From assembly GCF_036346295.1 (NCBI RefSeq), contig NZ_CP107819.1:4712001-4776000 (forward strand): a stretch of 64,000 nucleotides of DNA, in the 5' to 3' direction. This DNA is from Streptomyces sp. NBC_00536. GTDB taxonomy: Bacteria > Actinomycetota > Actinomycetes > Streptomycetales > Streptomycetaceae. Within the stretch, counting starts at the first letter, position 1, and every line of letters begins with the position of its first letter. Below, piece by piece: positions 41,713 to 51,580 of the stretch. The notes beneath the pieces were generated by a model. The model did not search any database. It was not told the DNA's origin and saw only the letters and a list, made by a program, of their open reading frames with translations. The position numbers and the translations under genes are program-made.

Positions 41713-42090
41713 CTACGCCGGGGGCTCCGGTGGGGCGATTAGGGGGAATTGGGTGGGGGTGCCCGGGTTGGTGGGGGCGTCGTCCAGGGGGGTGGTGGGG
41801 CCGTGGACGGCGTGGACGCCTCGGCGGAGGAGGACGAAGCCGGAGAGGAGGACGGCCAGGGAGGAGCCCCAGTACAGGGCCAGGACGGCGGGGCCGTCGG
41901 GGCGGGTCCAGGGGCGGGTGGTGGTGAGGAGCCAGCCGCCGAGGGCGAGCAGGCCGAGGCCGACGGCCGCCGCGATCGCCGTCGCGTCGATGGCCGGGGC
42001 GGTGGGGTTGTGGGTCTCGCTCCCGGTGCCGGTGCCGGTGCCGCTGATGCCGCTGCCGATGCCGTCAGGTCCTTCGTGGTGTGTGCTCAA
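41713..42090 (-). CDS. Small membrane protein, two TM segments
   Basis: 125-residue protein. An acidic Gly/Thr-rich cytoplasmic N-terminus (about 1-35) is followed by TM1 (AIAAAVGLGLLALGGWLLTT), a short loop with RPWTRPDGPAV, then TM2 (LALYWGSSLAVLLSGFVLL) and a Pro-rich tail. The TTG at 42090 is preferred because GGAGGTG lies 9 bp upstream; GTG at 42099 overlaps that ribosome site. It is the first gene right of the accessory island on the conserved side; its function is unknown. G-rich DNA around 41750-41900 makes translations of the other strand look open. Confidence 0.62.
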   Translation of the reverse strand: MSTHHEGPDGIGSGISGTGTGTGSETHNPTAPAIDATAIAAAVGLGLLALGGWLLTTTRPWTRPDGPAVLALYWGSSLAVLLSGFVLLRRGVHAVHGPTTPLDDAPTNPGTPTQFPLIAPPEPPA

Positions 42091-42176
42091 TCCGGCCACC
42101 TCCTGCCCAAGATGGTAGGGCTCCGGGGTGGGTGGGCGGAGCCGTGGGGCGGGGGGAGCTTCCCTGCGCGGGACGA

Positions 42177-42210
42177 CGTACGGGCGTACGGGGCGTACGG
42201 GGCGTACGGG
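42177..42210. repeat. Tandem CGTACGGG repeat
   Basis: Four copies of CGTACGGG(G), at 42177, 42185, 42194 and 42203. They lie in the gap between the small membrane protein gene and the NlpC/P60 terminator. No gene uses it; it could be a slippage-prone tract or a set of binding sites. Confidence 0.7.
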
Positions 42211-42287
42211 CGCCCGGGGCGGGTGTGCGGAGGGAAACCTCCTCGGCGGCGCTACGGGCCGTCAGCGGCCCCTGCGTGAGGGCGCGC

Positions 42288-42330
42288 GAAGGCCGGTACT
42301 CGCCCCCCGAGCGGGGGAGTACCGGCCTTC
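42288..42330 (-). terminator. Terminator of the NlpC/P60 gene
   Basis: GAAGGCCGGTACTC / GAGTACCGGCCTTC, a perfect 14-bp stem with an inner GCCCCCCGAGCGGGG hairpin. It lies 34 bp beyond the stop codon of the wall hydrolase. Confidence 0.85.
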
Positions 42331-42363
42331 GGCAGGATCCGGGGGACCCGAGGGTCCGGGGGA

Positions 42364-43215
42364 TCAGAGGATGCGGACGGCGCCCGTCGGCGGGTCGTAG
42401 CTCAGCGAGCGCTCGACGATGCCGGTGCCGGAGTTCTGCGCACCGATGAACTTGCCGCCGCCGGAGTAGATGGCGACGTGGTAGGCGTTGCCGCGGCTGC
42501 CCCAGTACAGGACGTCGCCCGGCTGGAGGTTGCTCAGCGAGACGGACGTGCCCTCGGAGGACTGGTCCTGCGACATGCGCGGCAGGGAGACGCCGACCTG
42601 GCGGTACGCGGCCTGCACGAGACCGGAGCAGTCGAACGAGTACGGGCCGGTGCCGCCCATGACGTACGCCTTGCCGACCTGGTTGCGCGCGAAGTTGATG
42701 ATGGCGGAGGCCGAGCCGGTGGCCGGGGCGGTGACGCCCGAGTCGTCGGACGAGTCGGAGCCCGCCGAGGAGCCGGAGGCGGAGGCGCTCGCGAGCTGCG
42801 TGCGGCCGGAGCTGCGGTTGGCGCGGTCGGCGTCGGCCTTGCGGTTGGCCTCGTCCGTGGCCTTCTTCTCCGCGTCGGCCTTCGCCTGGGCGTCGGCCTT
42901 GGCGAGCTTGGCCTCGTTGGCGGCGCCGGTGCGGGCGGCGTTCTCCTGGGCGGTCAGTTCGCCCACGAGAGCCTGGGCACGGGTGTTGTCCGCGGCCTTG
43001 ATGACGGCGGAGGACACCTCGGAGCCGAGGTCCATGTTCAGGACCGGCATCTCGAGGGTCGTCTCGGTGGGCGGCTCGGCGGCGGGGGACGCGCTCGCCG
43101 TGCCGGCCATCGCCAGCGTGCTGAGTACGCCACCGGCAACTCCGGCGCGGACCGCGAGCTTCGAGGCGCTGCGGCGGGGCTTCCGGTGGCTGGGTATGTG
43201 AGCGGTGTGGGACAT
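42364..43215 (-). CDS. Secreted NlpC/P60 cell-wall hydrolase
   Basis: 283-residue exported endopeptidase that cleaves peptidoglycan stem peptides. The signal peptide is MSHTAHIPSHRKPRRSASKL..., cleaved near ASASPA at ~48. A coiled coil rich in Ala, Lys and Glu (about 70-130, AKLAKADAQAKADAEKKA) comes before a Ser-rich linker. The NlpC/P60 domain is at ~175-283: the nucleophile Cys in YSFDCSGLVQAAYRQVG, the His in RGNAYHVAIYSGGGKFIGA, and a final polar residue. The ATG at 43215 is chosen; a GTG 19 codons upstream (43272) is in frame but would lengthen the signal. The 750-bp gap to nuoA carries a Crp-type site at 43455. Confidence 0.9.
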   Translation of the reverse strand: MSHTAHIPSHRKPRRSASKLAVRAGVAGGVLSTLAMAGTASASPAAEPPTETTLEMPVLNMDLGSEVSSAVIKAADNTRAQALVGELTAQENAARTGAANEAKLAKADAQAKADAEKKATDEANRKADADRANRSSGRTQLASASASGSSAGSDSSDDSGVTAPATGSASAIINFARNQVGKAYVMGGTGPYSFDCSGLVQAAYRQVGVSLPRMSQDQSSEGTSVSLSNLQPGDVLYWGSRGNAYHVAIYSGGGKFIGAQNSGTGIVERSLSYDPPTGAVRIL

Positions 43216-43454
43216 AGGGACAACCGGTATCAGGGGGTTGTGGGTCGCTTCAAGAAACGTGGTCTGCGCCACAGTTGCGCCAGAACAGGTTTAACCGGGC
43301 GCGTCGCGGGCCTTATTGACGGCGTAACGGGCGAACCGGACACGAGCCCGCAAGCCTGTGATCATGGGTTATCCGCAATAAGTCCGAATTGATCAGGTGG
43401 CTACCATCCACCCGTACAGATGGCCAAGCCCTCTTTTCCGACGGGTAATTACAT

Positions 43455-43470
43455 TGTGGCGCAGGTCACA
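43455..43470. promoter_or_regulatory. Crp-type site in the NlpC-nuo intergenic region
   Basis: TGTGGCGCAGGTCACA fits the Streptomyces Crp pattern GTG(N6)GNCAC on both strands. It is 240 bp upstream of the NlpC gene start and lies in the 756-bp divergent gap, which otherwise holds no gene. Confidence 0.5.
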
Positions 43471-43789
43471 GAACCGTCACGCCGTGCGGGCGTTGTGACC
43501 CACCTGTGATGCGGTCGTGAACTTCGTGAACGAATGCACGCGTCCCGCGCGCCTCCTGTGCGCGTCCGCACGCGTCCACTCCCGTCCCCGGAGGGTCCCC
43601 CGGTCGGGCTACGCGGCTTCCCTTTATCACCCGCGCCGACGCGTCGCCAATTTGCGTGCAGTGGCCACGATTTGATAGGGCGACACCCCTTCCACCTGCG
43701 CCGACGGGCCCGGATGTCACCTTTGGTGATCATGTGGATGCCTTGCGTACGAAGATCACCACTCATCGGACTTCATGATCGTTCGTCAG

Positions 43790-43836
43790 GTGGTGGAGAT
43801 CACAAACTCGTTGTTGTTACCCGTGTCGCAGATCAC
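43790..43836 (+). promoter_or_regulatory. Phased Crp-like repeats in the nuo promoter
   Basis: GTG(N8)CAC occurs at 43790-43803 and 43823-43836, both ending AGATCAC, exactly 33 bp apart. AGATCAC also occurs at 43753, 44 bp before the first. All distances are multiples of 11. A -10-like TAAGAT (43850-43855) follows. They resemble half-matched Crp sites or sites of another activator. Confidence 0.45.
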
Positions 43837-43870
43837 AGACCGCCGGGCATAAGATGCGCACCAGTCCGGC

Positions 43871-43888
43871 TTGTGAACTGCCTCACAT
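43871..43888. promoter_or_regulatory. Rex operator of the nuo operon
   Basis: TTGTGAACTGCCTCACAT differs by few bases from the redox-sensor Rex consensus TTGTGAAnnnnTTCACAA. It lies ~15 bp downstream of the TAAGAT box and 83 bp upstream of nuoA. Rex is known to repress nuoA-N in Streptomyces coelicolor when NADH is low relative to NAD. Confidence 0.75.
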
Positions 43889-43971
43889 GCAAGCGCTCGA
43901 TCTTCCCGAGGCGGGGCAGCGCGCCGGTGCAGCGGTCCAACGGTCAAGGACGACTGGAAGGAGCGAGGAGC

Positions 43972-44331
43972 GTGAATGCGTACGCGCCCATCCTCGTGCT
44001 CGGCGCCCTCGGCGCAGGGTTTGCGATCTTCTCCGTGGTCATGGCCACGCTGATCGGCCCAAAGCGGTACAACCGGGCAAAGCTTGACGCCTATGAATGC
44101 GGTATCGAACCGACCCCGGTACCGGCCGGCGGCGGGCGCTTCCCGATCAAGTACTACCTGACGGCGATGCTCTTCATCGTCTTCGACATCGAGGTTGTCT
44201 TCCTCTACCCCTGGGCCGTCACCTTCGACTCCCTGGGGATCTTCGGGCTCGTCGAGATGCTGCTCTTCGTGCTCACCGTCTTCGTCGCCTACGCGTACGT
44301 ATGGCGGCGGGGCGGCCTGGAATGGGACTGA
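43972..44331 (+). CDS. nuoA: NADH-quinone oxidoreductase subunit A
   Basis: 119-residue membrane subunit of complex I, with three TM helices. The conserved loop AYECGIEPTPVP holds the Cys of the quinone-site region; RFPIKYYLTAMLFIVFDIEVVFLYPWA is the family hallmark (shown in part: FDIEVVFLYPWA). The GTG at 43972 follows GGAGCGAGGAG. It opens the nuo operon, 15 bp before nuoB, under a promoter region with Rex- and Crp-like sites. Confidence 0.97.
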   Translation: MNAYAPILVLGALGAGFAIFSVVMATLIGPKRYNRAKLDAYECGIEPTPVPAGGGRFPIKYYLTAMLFIVFDIEVVFLYPWAVTFDSLGIFGLVEMLLFVLTVFVAYAYVWRRGGLEWD

Positions 44332-44346
44332 GGGGCTGAATTTTCC

Positions 44347-44901
44347 ATGGGACTGGAAGAGAAGCTGCCGAGCGGCTTTCTGCTGACCACCGTCGAACAG
44401 GCCGCGGGCTGGGTGCGCAAGTCATCCGTCTTCCCGGCCACGTTCGGCCTCGCGTGCTGCGCCATCGAGATGATGACCACCGGAGCGGGCCGGTACGACC
44501 TGGCCCGCTTCGGCATGGAGGTCTTCCGGGGATCGCCGCGGCAGGCCGACCTGATGATCGTGGCCGGCCGGGTGAGCCAGAAGATGGCGCCCGTACTGCG
44601 GCAGGTGTACGACCAGATGCCATCTCCCAAGTGGGTCATCTCCATGGGGGTTTGCGCATCATCGGGTGGAATGTTCAATAACTATGCAATTGTCCAGGGC
44701 GTCGACCACATCGTCCCCGTGGACATCTATCTGCCCGGCTGCCCGCCCCGCCCCGAGATGCTGATGGACGCGATCCTCAAGCTCCACCAGAAGATCCAGG
44801 GCTCCAAGCTCGGTGTGAACCAGCAGGAGGCGGCCCGCGAGGCGGAGGAAGCGGCCCTCAAGGCGCTCCCCACCATCGAGATGAAGGGGCTGCTCCGGTG
44901 A
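44347..44901 (+). CDS. nuoB: NADH-quinone oxidoreductase subunit B
   Basis: 184-residue peripheral subunit that binds the N2 [4Fe-4S] cluster, the last cluster before menaquinone. The tandem Cys pair is in [11 protein letters not shown] (residues 37-38), with further ligands in [11 protein letters not shown] and LPGCPPRPE. The length is normal, with an Ala/Glu-rich C-terminus. The nuoC start overlaps its stop by 4 bases. Near 44680 the codons (AATAACTATGCAATT) are locally AT-rich, which is unusual here but conserved in sense ([10 protein letters not shown]). Confidence 0.97.
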   Translation: MGLEEKLPSGFLLTTVEQAAGWVRKSSVFPATFGLACCAIEMMTTGAGRYDLARFGMEVFRGSPRQADLMIVAGRVSQKMAPVLRQVYDQMPSPKWVISMGVCASSGGMFNNYAIVQGVDHIVPVDIYLPGCPPRPEMLMDAILKLHQKIQGSKLGVNQQEAAREAEEAALKALPTIEMKGLLR

Positions 44902-45665
44902 GCGCGACGAACGACGCGGCGAACGACGCGGGCAACGACGAGCCGCAGGACGAGCCGCAGGACAACGGGAACGTTCCCGCACCCCGCGGCGGAGCGGGCG
45001 GCGCCGGCGAGGTCATCGGCGTCCGCAAGGGCATGTTCGGGGCCGCGAACGGCGCCGACACCAGTGGCTACGGCGGCCTCGTGCGCACCGTGGCCTTCCC
45101 GGGCGCGAGCAGCCGTCCGTACGGTTCGTACTTCGACGAGGTCGCCGACGAACTCGAAGGCGCCCTGGAGGAGCAGGACCTGCTCCCGGAGAACGCCATC
45201 GAGAAGACGGTCGTCGACCGCGGCGAACTCACCTTCCACATCGCGCGCGAGCACCTCGTCCGGGTGGCCTCCACCCTGCGCGACGACCCGGCCCTGCGCT
45301 TCGAACTGTGCACCGGGGTCTCCGGCGTGCACTTCCCCGAGGACAAGGGCCGCGAGCTGCACGCGGTCTACCACCTGCGCTCGCTCACCCACGGCCGGGT
45401 GGTGCGCCTGGAGGTCTCGGTCCCGGACCGCGATCCGCACGTCCCGTCACTCGTCGCGGTCTACCCGACCAACGACTGGCACGAGCGCGAGACGTACGAC
45501 TTCTTCGGCCTGGTCTTCGACGGGCACCCGGCCCTCACCCGGATCATGATGCCGGACGACTGGCAGGGCTTCCCGCAGCGCAAGGACTACCCGCTCGGCG
45601 GCATCGCCATCGAGTACAAGGGTGCCCAGATCCCGGCTCCCGACCAGCGGAGGTCGTACAGCTGA
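44898..45665 (+). CDS. nuoC: NADH-quinone oxidoreductase subunit C
   Basis: 255-residue hydrophilic connecting subunit, separate from NuoD as in other actinobacteria. The core is [39 protein letters not shown], and [16 protein letters not shown]. The N-terminal ~60 residues are acidic and low-complexity ([11 protein letters not shown]), a common actinobacterial extension. GTG start overlaps nuoB (GTGA). nuoD starts within its stop codon. Confidence 0.96.
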   Translation: MSATNDAANDAGNDEPQDEPQDNGNVPAPRGGAGGAGEVIGVRKGMFGAANGADTSGYGGLVRTVAFPGASSRPYGSYFDEVADELEGALEEQDLLPENAIEKTVVDRGELTFHIAREHLVRVASTLRDDPALRFELCTGVSGVHFPEDKGRELHAVYHLRSLTHGRVVRLEVSVPDRDPHVPSLVAVYPTNDWHERETYDFFGLVFDGHPALTRIMMPDDWQGFPQRKDYPLGGIAIEYKGAQIPAPDQRRSYS

Positions 45666-47011
45666 TGTCCACTTCACATGAGACGTCATCCGAGACGTCC
45701 CACGCCTCCCCCCGCGAGACCACCGAGGGAACCGTCTACACCGTCACCGGCGGCGACTGGGACGAGGTCGTGCAGTCGGCCGCCCGCGCCGACGACGAGC
45801 GGATCATCGTCAACATGGGTCCCCAGCACCCGTCCACGCACGGCGTGCTGCGGCTGATCCTGGAGATCGACGGCGAGACGGTCACCGAGGCCCGCTGCGG
45901 CATCGGCTACCTGCACACCGGCATCGAGAAGAACCTCGAATTCCGGAACTGGACGCAGGGCACGACCTTCGTGACGCGCATGGACTACCTGACGCCGTTC
46001 TTCAACGAGACGGCGTACTGCCTGGGCGTCGAGAAGCTCCTCGGCATCACGGACCAGATCCCCGACCGCGCCACCGCCATCCGCGTGCTGCTGATGGAGC
46101 TGAACCGGATCTCCTCCCACCTGGTGTGCATCGCCACCGGCGGCATGGAGCTGGGCGCGACCACGATCATGATCTACGGCTTCCGCGACCGTGAGCTGAT
46201 CCTCGACCTGTTCGAGCTGATCACCGGCCTGCGCATGAACCACGCGTTCATCCGCCCCGGCGGCCTCGCCCAGGACCTGCCCCCGGGCGCGATGGACCAG
46301 CTGCGCGATTTCGTGAAGACCATGAAGAAGAACCTGCCGGAGTACGACAAGCTCGCCACCGGCAACCCCATCTTCAAGGCCCGCATGCAGGACGTCGGCT
46401 ACCTCGACCTCACCGGCTGCATGGCGCTCGGCGCGACCGGCCCCATCCTGCGCTCGGCGGGCCTGCCGCACGACCTGCGCAAGACGGACCCGTACTGCGG
46501 GTACGAGGAGTACGAGTTCGACGTGCCGACCACCGAGTCCTGCGACTCGTACGGCCGCTTCCTCATCCGGCTCGAAGAGATGCGGCAGTCGCTGCGGATC
46601 GTCGAGCAGTGCCTGGACCGGCTGGCGCCGGGCCCGGTCATGGTCGCCGACAAGAAGATCGCCTGGCCCGCGCAGCTCGCGATGGGACCGGACGGCCTCG
46701 GCAACTCGCTCGACCACATCAAGAACATCATGGGCACCTCCATGGAGGCCCTCATCCACCACTTCAAGCTGGTGACCGAGGGCTTCCGGGTACCGGCCGG
46801 CCAGGTGTACGCCGCCGTCGAGTCCCCCAAGGGCGAACTGGGCGTCCACGTCGTCTCCGACGGCGGCACCCGCCCCTACCGGGTCCACTTCCGCGACCCG
46901 TCCTTCACCAACCTGCAGGCCATGGCGGCGATGTGCGAGGGCGGCCAGGTCGCCGACGTCATCGTGGCCGTCGCCTCCATCGACCCCGTGATGGGAGGCG
47001 TCGACCGATGA
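45665..47011 (+). CDS. nuoD: NADH-quinone oxidoreductase subunit D
   Basis: 448-residue peripheral subunit forming the quinone pocket with NuoB. It includes [20 protein letters not shown], the His-containing quinone loop HTGIEKNLE, and [17 protein letters not shown]. The C-terminus is normal ([13 protein letters not shown]), ending in the Arg conserved in this family. The ATG overlaps the nuoC stop by one base (TGATG), and the nuoE ATG overlaps its stop by four. An N-terminal Ser/Thr-rich extension of ~40 residues precedes the fold. Confidence 0.97.
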   Translation: MSTSHETSSETSHASPRETTEGTVYTVTGGDWDEVVQSAARADDERIIVNMGPQHPSTHGVLRLILEIDGETVTEARCGIGYLHTGIEKNLEFRNWTQGTTFVTRMDYLTPFFNETAYCLGVEKLLGITDQIPDRATAIRVLLMELNRISSHLVCIATGGMELGATTIMIYGFRDRELILDLFELITGLRMNHAFIRPGGLAQDLPPGAMDQLRDFVKTMKKNLPEYDKLATGNPIFKARMQDVGYLDLTGCMALGATGPILRSAGLPHDLRKTDPYCGYEEYEFDVPTTESCDSYGRFLIRLEEMRQSLRIVEQCLDRLAPGPVMVADKKIAWPAQLAMGPDGLGNSLDHIKNIMGTSMEALIHHFKLVTEGFRVPAGQVYAAVESPKGELGVHVVSDGGTRPYRVHFRDPSFTNLQAMAAMCEGGQVADVIVAVASIDPVMGGVDR

Positions 47012-47760
47012 GCGCCAGCCAGTCGACCAGCCTGGGCATGCCCCAGCTGCCGGCCCCCGACTACCCGGCCGAGGTGCGCGCCCGGCTCGAAGCGGACGCG
47101 AAGGAAGTCATCGCCCGCTACCCCGACAGCCGCTCCGCGCTGCTGCCGCTGCTGCACCTCACGCAGTCGGAGGAGGGGTACGTCTCGCGCACCGCCATCC
47201 GGTTCTGCGCCGAGATGCTGGACCTGACCACCGCCGAGGTCACCGCGGTCGCCACCTTCTACACGATGTACCGGCGCAAGCCCTCGGGCGACTATCAGGT
47301 CGGCGTCTGTACGAACACCCTGTGCGCGGTCATGGGCGGCGACGCCATCTTCGACGAGCTGAAGCAGCACCTGGGCGTCGGCAACAACGAGACCACCGGC
47401 GACGGCAAGGTGACGCTGGAGCACATCGAGTGCAACGCGGCCTGCGACTTCGCCCCCGTGGTGATGGTCAACTGGGAGTTCTTCGACAACCAGACCCCCG
47501 AGTCCGCCAAGGCCCTGGTCGACGACCTGCTCGCGGGCCGCCCGGTGCGGCCGACCCGGGGCGCGCCGCTGTGCACGTACAAGGAGACGGCCAGGATCCT
47601 GGCCGGGTTCCCCGACGAGCGCCCCGGCGCCGTCGAGGCGAGCGGCGGCGCCGGGCCCGCCTCGCTGATCGGGCTGCGGATCGCCCGCGGCGAGGTCCCG
47701 CACCAGAGCGGCAAGGTCGTCGCCCCGCGCGCCGAGGCGAGCGCCGAGGAGGGGGAGTGA
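47008..47760 (+). CDS. nuoE: NADH-quinone oxidoreductase subunit E
   Basis: 250-residue [2Fe-2S] subunit of the NADH dehydrogenase module. The cluster motif is C-x4-C in [13 protein letters not shown] with C-x3-C in [15 protein letters not shown]. The first half holds the thioredoxin-like fold start ([25 protein letters not shown]). A C-terminal extension of ~60 residues beyond the fold is usual in Streptomyces NuoE. It overlaps nuoD by 4 bases and nuoF by 1. Confidence 0.97.
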   Translation: MSASQSTSLGMPQLPAPDYPAEVRARLEADAKEVIARYPDSRSALLPLLHLTQSEEGYVSRTAIRFCAEMLDLTTAEVTAVATFYTMYRRKPSGDYQVGVCTNTLCAVMGGDAIFDELKQHLGVGNNETTGDGKVTLEHIECNAACDFAPVVMVNWEFFDNQTPESAKALVDDLLAGRPVRPTRGAPLCTYKETARILAGFPDERPGAVEASGGAGPASLIGLRIARGEVPHQSGKVVAPRAEASAEEGE

Positions 47761-49118
47761 TGACGGTGACCACCGAACTGAACGAGAACGGCACCAGCCC
47801 CGAGAAGCTGCTGGCGCCCGTGCTGTCGGCGTTCTGGGACGAGCCGAATTCGTGGACGCTGGAGACCTACCGGCGGCACGACGGCTACGAGGGCCTGCGC
47901 AAGGCGCTCGCGATGACCCCGGACGACCTGATCGCCTACGTGAAGGACTCGGGGCTGCGCGGGCGCGGCGGCGCCGGTTTCCCCACCGGAATGAAGTGGC
48001 AGTTCATTCCGCAGGGCGACGGCAAGCCGCACTACCTGGTCGTGAACGCGGACGAGTCGGAGCCGGGGACCTGCAAGGACATCCCGCTGCTCTTCGCCAA
48101 CCCGCACTCCCTCATCGAGGGCATCGTGATCGCCTGTTACGCGATCCGCTCGCAGCACGCCTTCATCTACCTGCGCGGCGAGACCGTCCCCGTACTGCGC
48201 CGCCTGCACGAGGCCGTGCGGGAGGCGTACGCGGCGGGCTACCTCGGCAAGGACGTCCTCGGCAGCGGCATGGACCTGGAACTGACGGTCCACGCGGGCG
48301 CGGGCGCGTACATCTGCGGTGAGGAGACCGCGCTCCTCGACTCGCTCGAAGGCAGGCGTGGCCAGCCCAGGCTGCGTCCCCCCTTCCCGGCCGTCGAGGG
48401 GCTCTACGCGTGCCCCACCGTGGTGAACAACGTCGAGTCCATCGCGTCGGTTCCCGCGATCCTGAACCGGGGCAAGGACTGGTTCAAGTCGATGGGAACC
48501 GAGAAGTCCCCCGGTTTCACGCTGTATTCGCTCAGCGGGCACGTCGTGGGACCCGGGCAGTACGAGGCCCCGCTCGGCATCACCCTGCGCCAGCTCCTCG
48601 ACATGAGCGGCGGCATCCGCCCCGGACACCGGCTGAAGTTCTGGACCCCCGGCGGCTCCTCCACCCCCATGTTCACCGAGGAGCACCTCGACGTGCCCCT
48701 CGACTACGAGGGCGTGGGCGCCGCCGGTTCCATGCTGGGCACCAAGGCCCTCCAGTGCTTCGACGAGACGACCTGCGTGGTGCGGGCCGTCACCCGCTGG
48801 ACCGAGTTCTATGCGCACGAGTCCTGCGGCAAGTGCACCCCGTGCCGCGAGGGCACCTACTGGCTCGTCCAGCTGCTGCGCGACATCGAGGCCGGCATGG
48901 GAGTCATGTCCGACCTCGACAAGCTGAACGACATCGCCGACAACATCAACGGCAAGTCGTTCTGCGCGCTCGGCGACGGCGCGGCCAGCCCCATCTTCTC
49001 CTCGCTGAAGTACTTCCGCGCGGAGTACGAGCAGCACATCACGGGCAAGGGCTGCCCCTTCGACCCCAGGAAGTCGACCCTCTGGGCTGACACGGCTGAC
49101 ACGGAGGTGAACGCGTGA
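47760..49118 (+). CDS. nuoF: NADH-quinone oxidoreductase subunit F
   Basis: 452-residue subunit that binds NADH, FMN and the N3 [4Fe-4S] cluster. The NADH/FMN site is [13 protein letters not shown] and [14 protein letters not shown]; the [14 protein letters not shown] block and the [12 protein letters not shown] cluster motif follow, with the fourth Cys in [10 protein letters not shown]. It has the normal size. The ATG at 47760 shares its A with the nuoE stop; a GTG one codon upstream is an alternative. The nuoG start overlaps its end by 4 bases. Confidence 0.97.
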   Translation: MTVTTELNENGTSPEKLLAPVLSAFWDEPNSWTLETYRRHDGYEGLRKALAMTPDDLIAYVKDSGLRGRGGAGFPTGMKWQFIPQGDGKPHYLVVNADESEPGTCKDIPLLFANPHSLIEGIVIACYAIRSQHAFIYLRGETVPVLRRLHEAVREAYAAGYLGKDVLGSGMDLELTVHAGAGAYICGEETALLDSLEGRRGQPRLRPPFPAVEGLYACPTVVNNVESIASVPAILNRGKDWFKSMGTEKSPGFTLYSLSGHVVGPGQYEAPLGITLRQLLDMSGGIRPGHRLKFWTPGGSSTPMFTEEHLDVPLDYEGVGAAGSMLGTKALQCFDETTCVVRAVTRWTEFYAHESCGKCTPCREGTYWLVQLLRDIEAGMGVMSDLDKLNDIADNINGKSFCALGDGAASPIFSSLKYFRAEYEQHITGKGCPFDPRKSTLWADTADTEVNA

Positions 49119-51580
49119 CCGCCGAAGACACGGTCTCCCTGACCATCGACGGCATCGAACTGTCGGTGCCCAAGGGGACCCTGGTCATCCGGGCCGCCGA
49201 ACAGATCGGCGTCGAGATCCCCCGGTTCTGCGACCACCCGCTCCTCTCCCCGGCCGGTGCCTGCCGCCAGTGCATCGTCGAGGTCGAGGGCCAGCGCAAG
49301 CCGATGGCCTCCTGCACCATCACCTGCACCGACGGCATGGTCGTCAAGACGCAGCTGACCTCGCCCGTCGCCGACAAGGCCCAGCGCGGGGTGATGGAGC
49401 TGCTGCTCATCAACCACCCGCTGGACTGCCCGGTCTGCGACAAGGGCGGCGAGTGCCCGCTGCAGAACCAGGCGATGTCGCACGGCAACGCCGAGTCCCG
49501 CTTCGAGGGGCGCAAGCGCACCTACGAGAAGCCGGTCCCGATCTCCACGCAGGTGCTGCTGGACCGCGAGCGGTGCGTGCTGTGCGCGCGCTGCACCCGC
49601 TTCTCCAACGAGATCGCCGGAGACCCGATGATCGAGCTGCTGGAGCGCGGCGCGCTCCAGCAGGTCGGCACCGGTGAGGACGACCCCTTCGAGTCGTACT
49701 TCTCCGGCAACACCATCCAGATCTGCCCGGTCGGCGCGCTCACCTCGGCCGCCTACCGGTTCCAATCGCGCCCCTTCGACCTGGTGTCCTCCCCGAGCGT
49801 GTGCGAGCACTGCGCGGGCGGCTGCGCGACCCGCACCGACCACCGCCGCGGCAAGGTGCTGCGCCGCCTGGCGGCCGAGGACCCCGAGGTCAACGAGGAG
49901 TGGCTCTGCGACAAGGGCCGCTTCGGGTTCCGCTACGCGCAGCGCCCCGACCGGCTGACCACCCCGCTGGTGCGGGGCACGGACGGGGTGCTCGCCCCGG
50001 CGAGCTGGCCCGAGGCGCTGGCGGCCGCGGCCGCCGGACTGGCCGCGGCGCGCGGCCGGGCGGGGGTGCTCACCGGCGGCCGGCTGACCGTCGAGGACGC
50101 CTACGCCTACGCGAAGTTCGCGCGGGTGGTGCTGGACACCAACGACATCGACTTCCGGGCCCGGGTGCACAGCGCGGAGGAGACCGACTTCCTGGCCTCC
50201 TCGGTCGCCGGCCGCGGCAAGGACCTCGACGGCAGCGGTGTCACCTACACCTCGCTGGAGGCGGCGCCCGCCGTCCTGCTCGTCGGCATCGAGTCCGAGG
50301 AGGAGGCCCCCGGCGTCTTCCTGCGGCTGCGCAAGGCCCATCGGGGGCGCAAGCAGCGCACCTTCGGCCTCGCGCCGTTCGCCACCCGCGGACTGCAGAA
50401 GGCGGGCGGCACCCTGCTGGCCGCGGCCCCCGGCACCGAACCCGAGTGGCTCGACGCGCTGGCCTCCCAGACCGGCCTGGAAGAAGGCGGCCACGCCGCC
50501 GCCGAGGCGCTGCGGCTGCCGGGCGCGGTCATCGTCGTCGGCGAGCGGCTCGCCGCCGTCCCCGGCGCGCTGACCGCGGCCGTACGGGCGGCCACCGCGA
50601 CCGGCGCCCGCCTGGTGTGGATCCCGCGCCGGGCCGGTGAGCGGGCCGCCGTCGAGGCGGGCGCGCTGCCGTCCCTGCTGCCGGGGGCCCGCCCGGCCAC
50701 CGACCCGCGGGCCCGCGATGAGGTCGCCGCGGCCTGGGGCCTGGACGAACTCCCGCACCGCTACGGGCGCGACACCGGTCAGATCGTCGAGGCCGCGGCG
50801 GGCCGCGAACTGGGCGCGCTGCTCGTCGCGGGCGTCGAGGTCGCCGACCTGCCGGACCCGGCGCGGGCCCGCGAAGCCCTCAAGGAGGCCTTCGTGGTCT
50901 CCCTGGAGCTGCGGCCGAGCGAGGTCACCGATCACGCGGACGTGGTCTTCCCGGTGGCGGCCGTCGCCGAGAAGGCGGGTGCCTTCATCAACTGGGAGGG
51001 CCGCCTGCGCCCGTTCGAGGCCGCCCTCAAGCCCGACCAGATGACCCGCAGGCTGGCCCCGGCCGACGCCCGCGTGCTGCACATGCTGGCCGACGCCGCC
51101 GACCGGCCGATCGCGCTGGCCGACGTACACGCCGTACGCCGGGAGCTCGACCGGCTCGGGCCCTGGGAAGGGGAGTACGCGGGCGCGCAGAGCGCGGACC
51201 GCGCGCCCCTGCCGCGCCCCGCCACCGGCGAGGCGGTCCTCGCGGGCCACCGGCTGCTCCTCGACCAGGGGCGGCTCCAGGACGGGGACGAGGCCCTGGC
51301 CGGGACCCGGCACGAGGCCAGCGCCCGGCTGTCGGCGGCGACCGCCGCCGAGACCGGGGTCAAGAACGGTGACGTCCTCGCCGTCACCGGACCGGCCGGG
51401 TCGGTGGAACTGCCGCTGCGGATCACCGAGATGCCCGACCGGGTGGTCTGGCTCCCGCTGAACTCCACCGGCTCCGGCGTCCTCGCGGACACCGGCGCCC
51501 GCCCGGGCGCCCTGGTCCGCATCGGCCCCGCGACCCGGCGGGCCGAGACCGGCGACGCCACTTCGGAGGTGGACGCGTGA
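49115..51580 (+). CDS. nuoG: NADH-quinone oxidoreductase subunit G
   Basis: 821-residue large subunit with several Fe-S clusters. The N-terminal [2Fe-2S] domain holds [21 protein letters not shown]; the His/Cys N5 motif is in [19 protein letters not shown]4 ligands are in [33 protein letters not shown] begins the molybdopterin-oxidoreductase-like part, which in complex I has lost molybdenum binding. The remainder (from about 290) is rich in Ala and less conserved than in enteric bacteria. Starts GTG in overlap with nuoF, and overlaps nuoH by 4 bases. Confidence 0.96.
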   Translation: MTAEDTVSLTIDGIELSVPKGTLVIRAAEQIGVEIPRFCDHPLLSPAGACRQCIVEVEGQRKPMASCTITCTDGMVVKTQLTSPVADKAQRGVMELLLINHPLDCPVCDKGGECPLQNQAMSHGNAESRFEGRKRTYEKPVPISTQVLLDRERCVLCARCTRFSNEIAGDPMIELLERGALQQVGTGEDDPFESYFSGNTIQICPVGALTSAAYRFQSRPFDLVSSPSVCEHCAGGCATRTDHRRGKVLRRLAAEDPEVNEEWLCDKGRFGFRYAQRPDRLTTPLVRGTDGVLAPASWPEALAAAAAGLAAARGRAGVLTGGRLTVEDAYAYAKFARVVLDTNDIDFRARVHSAEETDFLASSVAGRGKDLDGSGVTYTSLEAAPAVLLVGIESEEEAPGVFLRLRKAHRGRKQRTFGLAPFATRGLQKAGGTLLAAAPGTEPEWLDALASQTGLEEGGHAAAEALRLPGAVIVVGERLAAVPGALTAAVRAATATGARLVWIPRRAGERAAVEAGALPSLLPGARPATDPRARDEVAAAWGLDELPHRYGRDTGQIVEAAAGRELGALLVAGVEVADLPDPARAREALKEAFVVSLELRPSEVTDHADVVFPVAAVAEKAGAFINWEGRLRPFEAALKPDQMTRRLAPADARVLHMLADAADRPIALADVHAVRRELDRLGPWEGEYAGAQSADRAPLPRPATGEAVLAGHRLLLDQGRLQDGDEALAGTRHEASARLSAATAAETGVKNGDVLAVTGPAGSVELPLRITEMPDRVVWLPLNSTGSGVLADTGARPGALVRIGPATRRAETGDATSEVDA

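Noticed and set aside
43273..43530. Possible c-di-AMP (ydaO-type) riboswitch before the NlpC/P60 gene
   Set aside because: Such riboswitches precede wall hydrolase genes in Streptomyces, but I could not match the conserved paired core elements here. A covariance-model search would decide.
43449..43766. Minus-strand frames in the NlpC-nuo gap
   Set aside because: Arg/Gly-rich without conserved pattern and located over the promoter sites; treated as noncoding.
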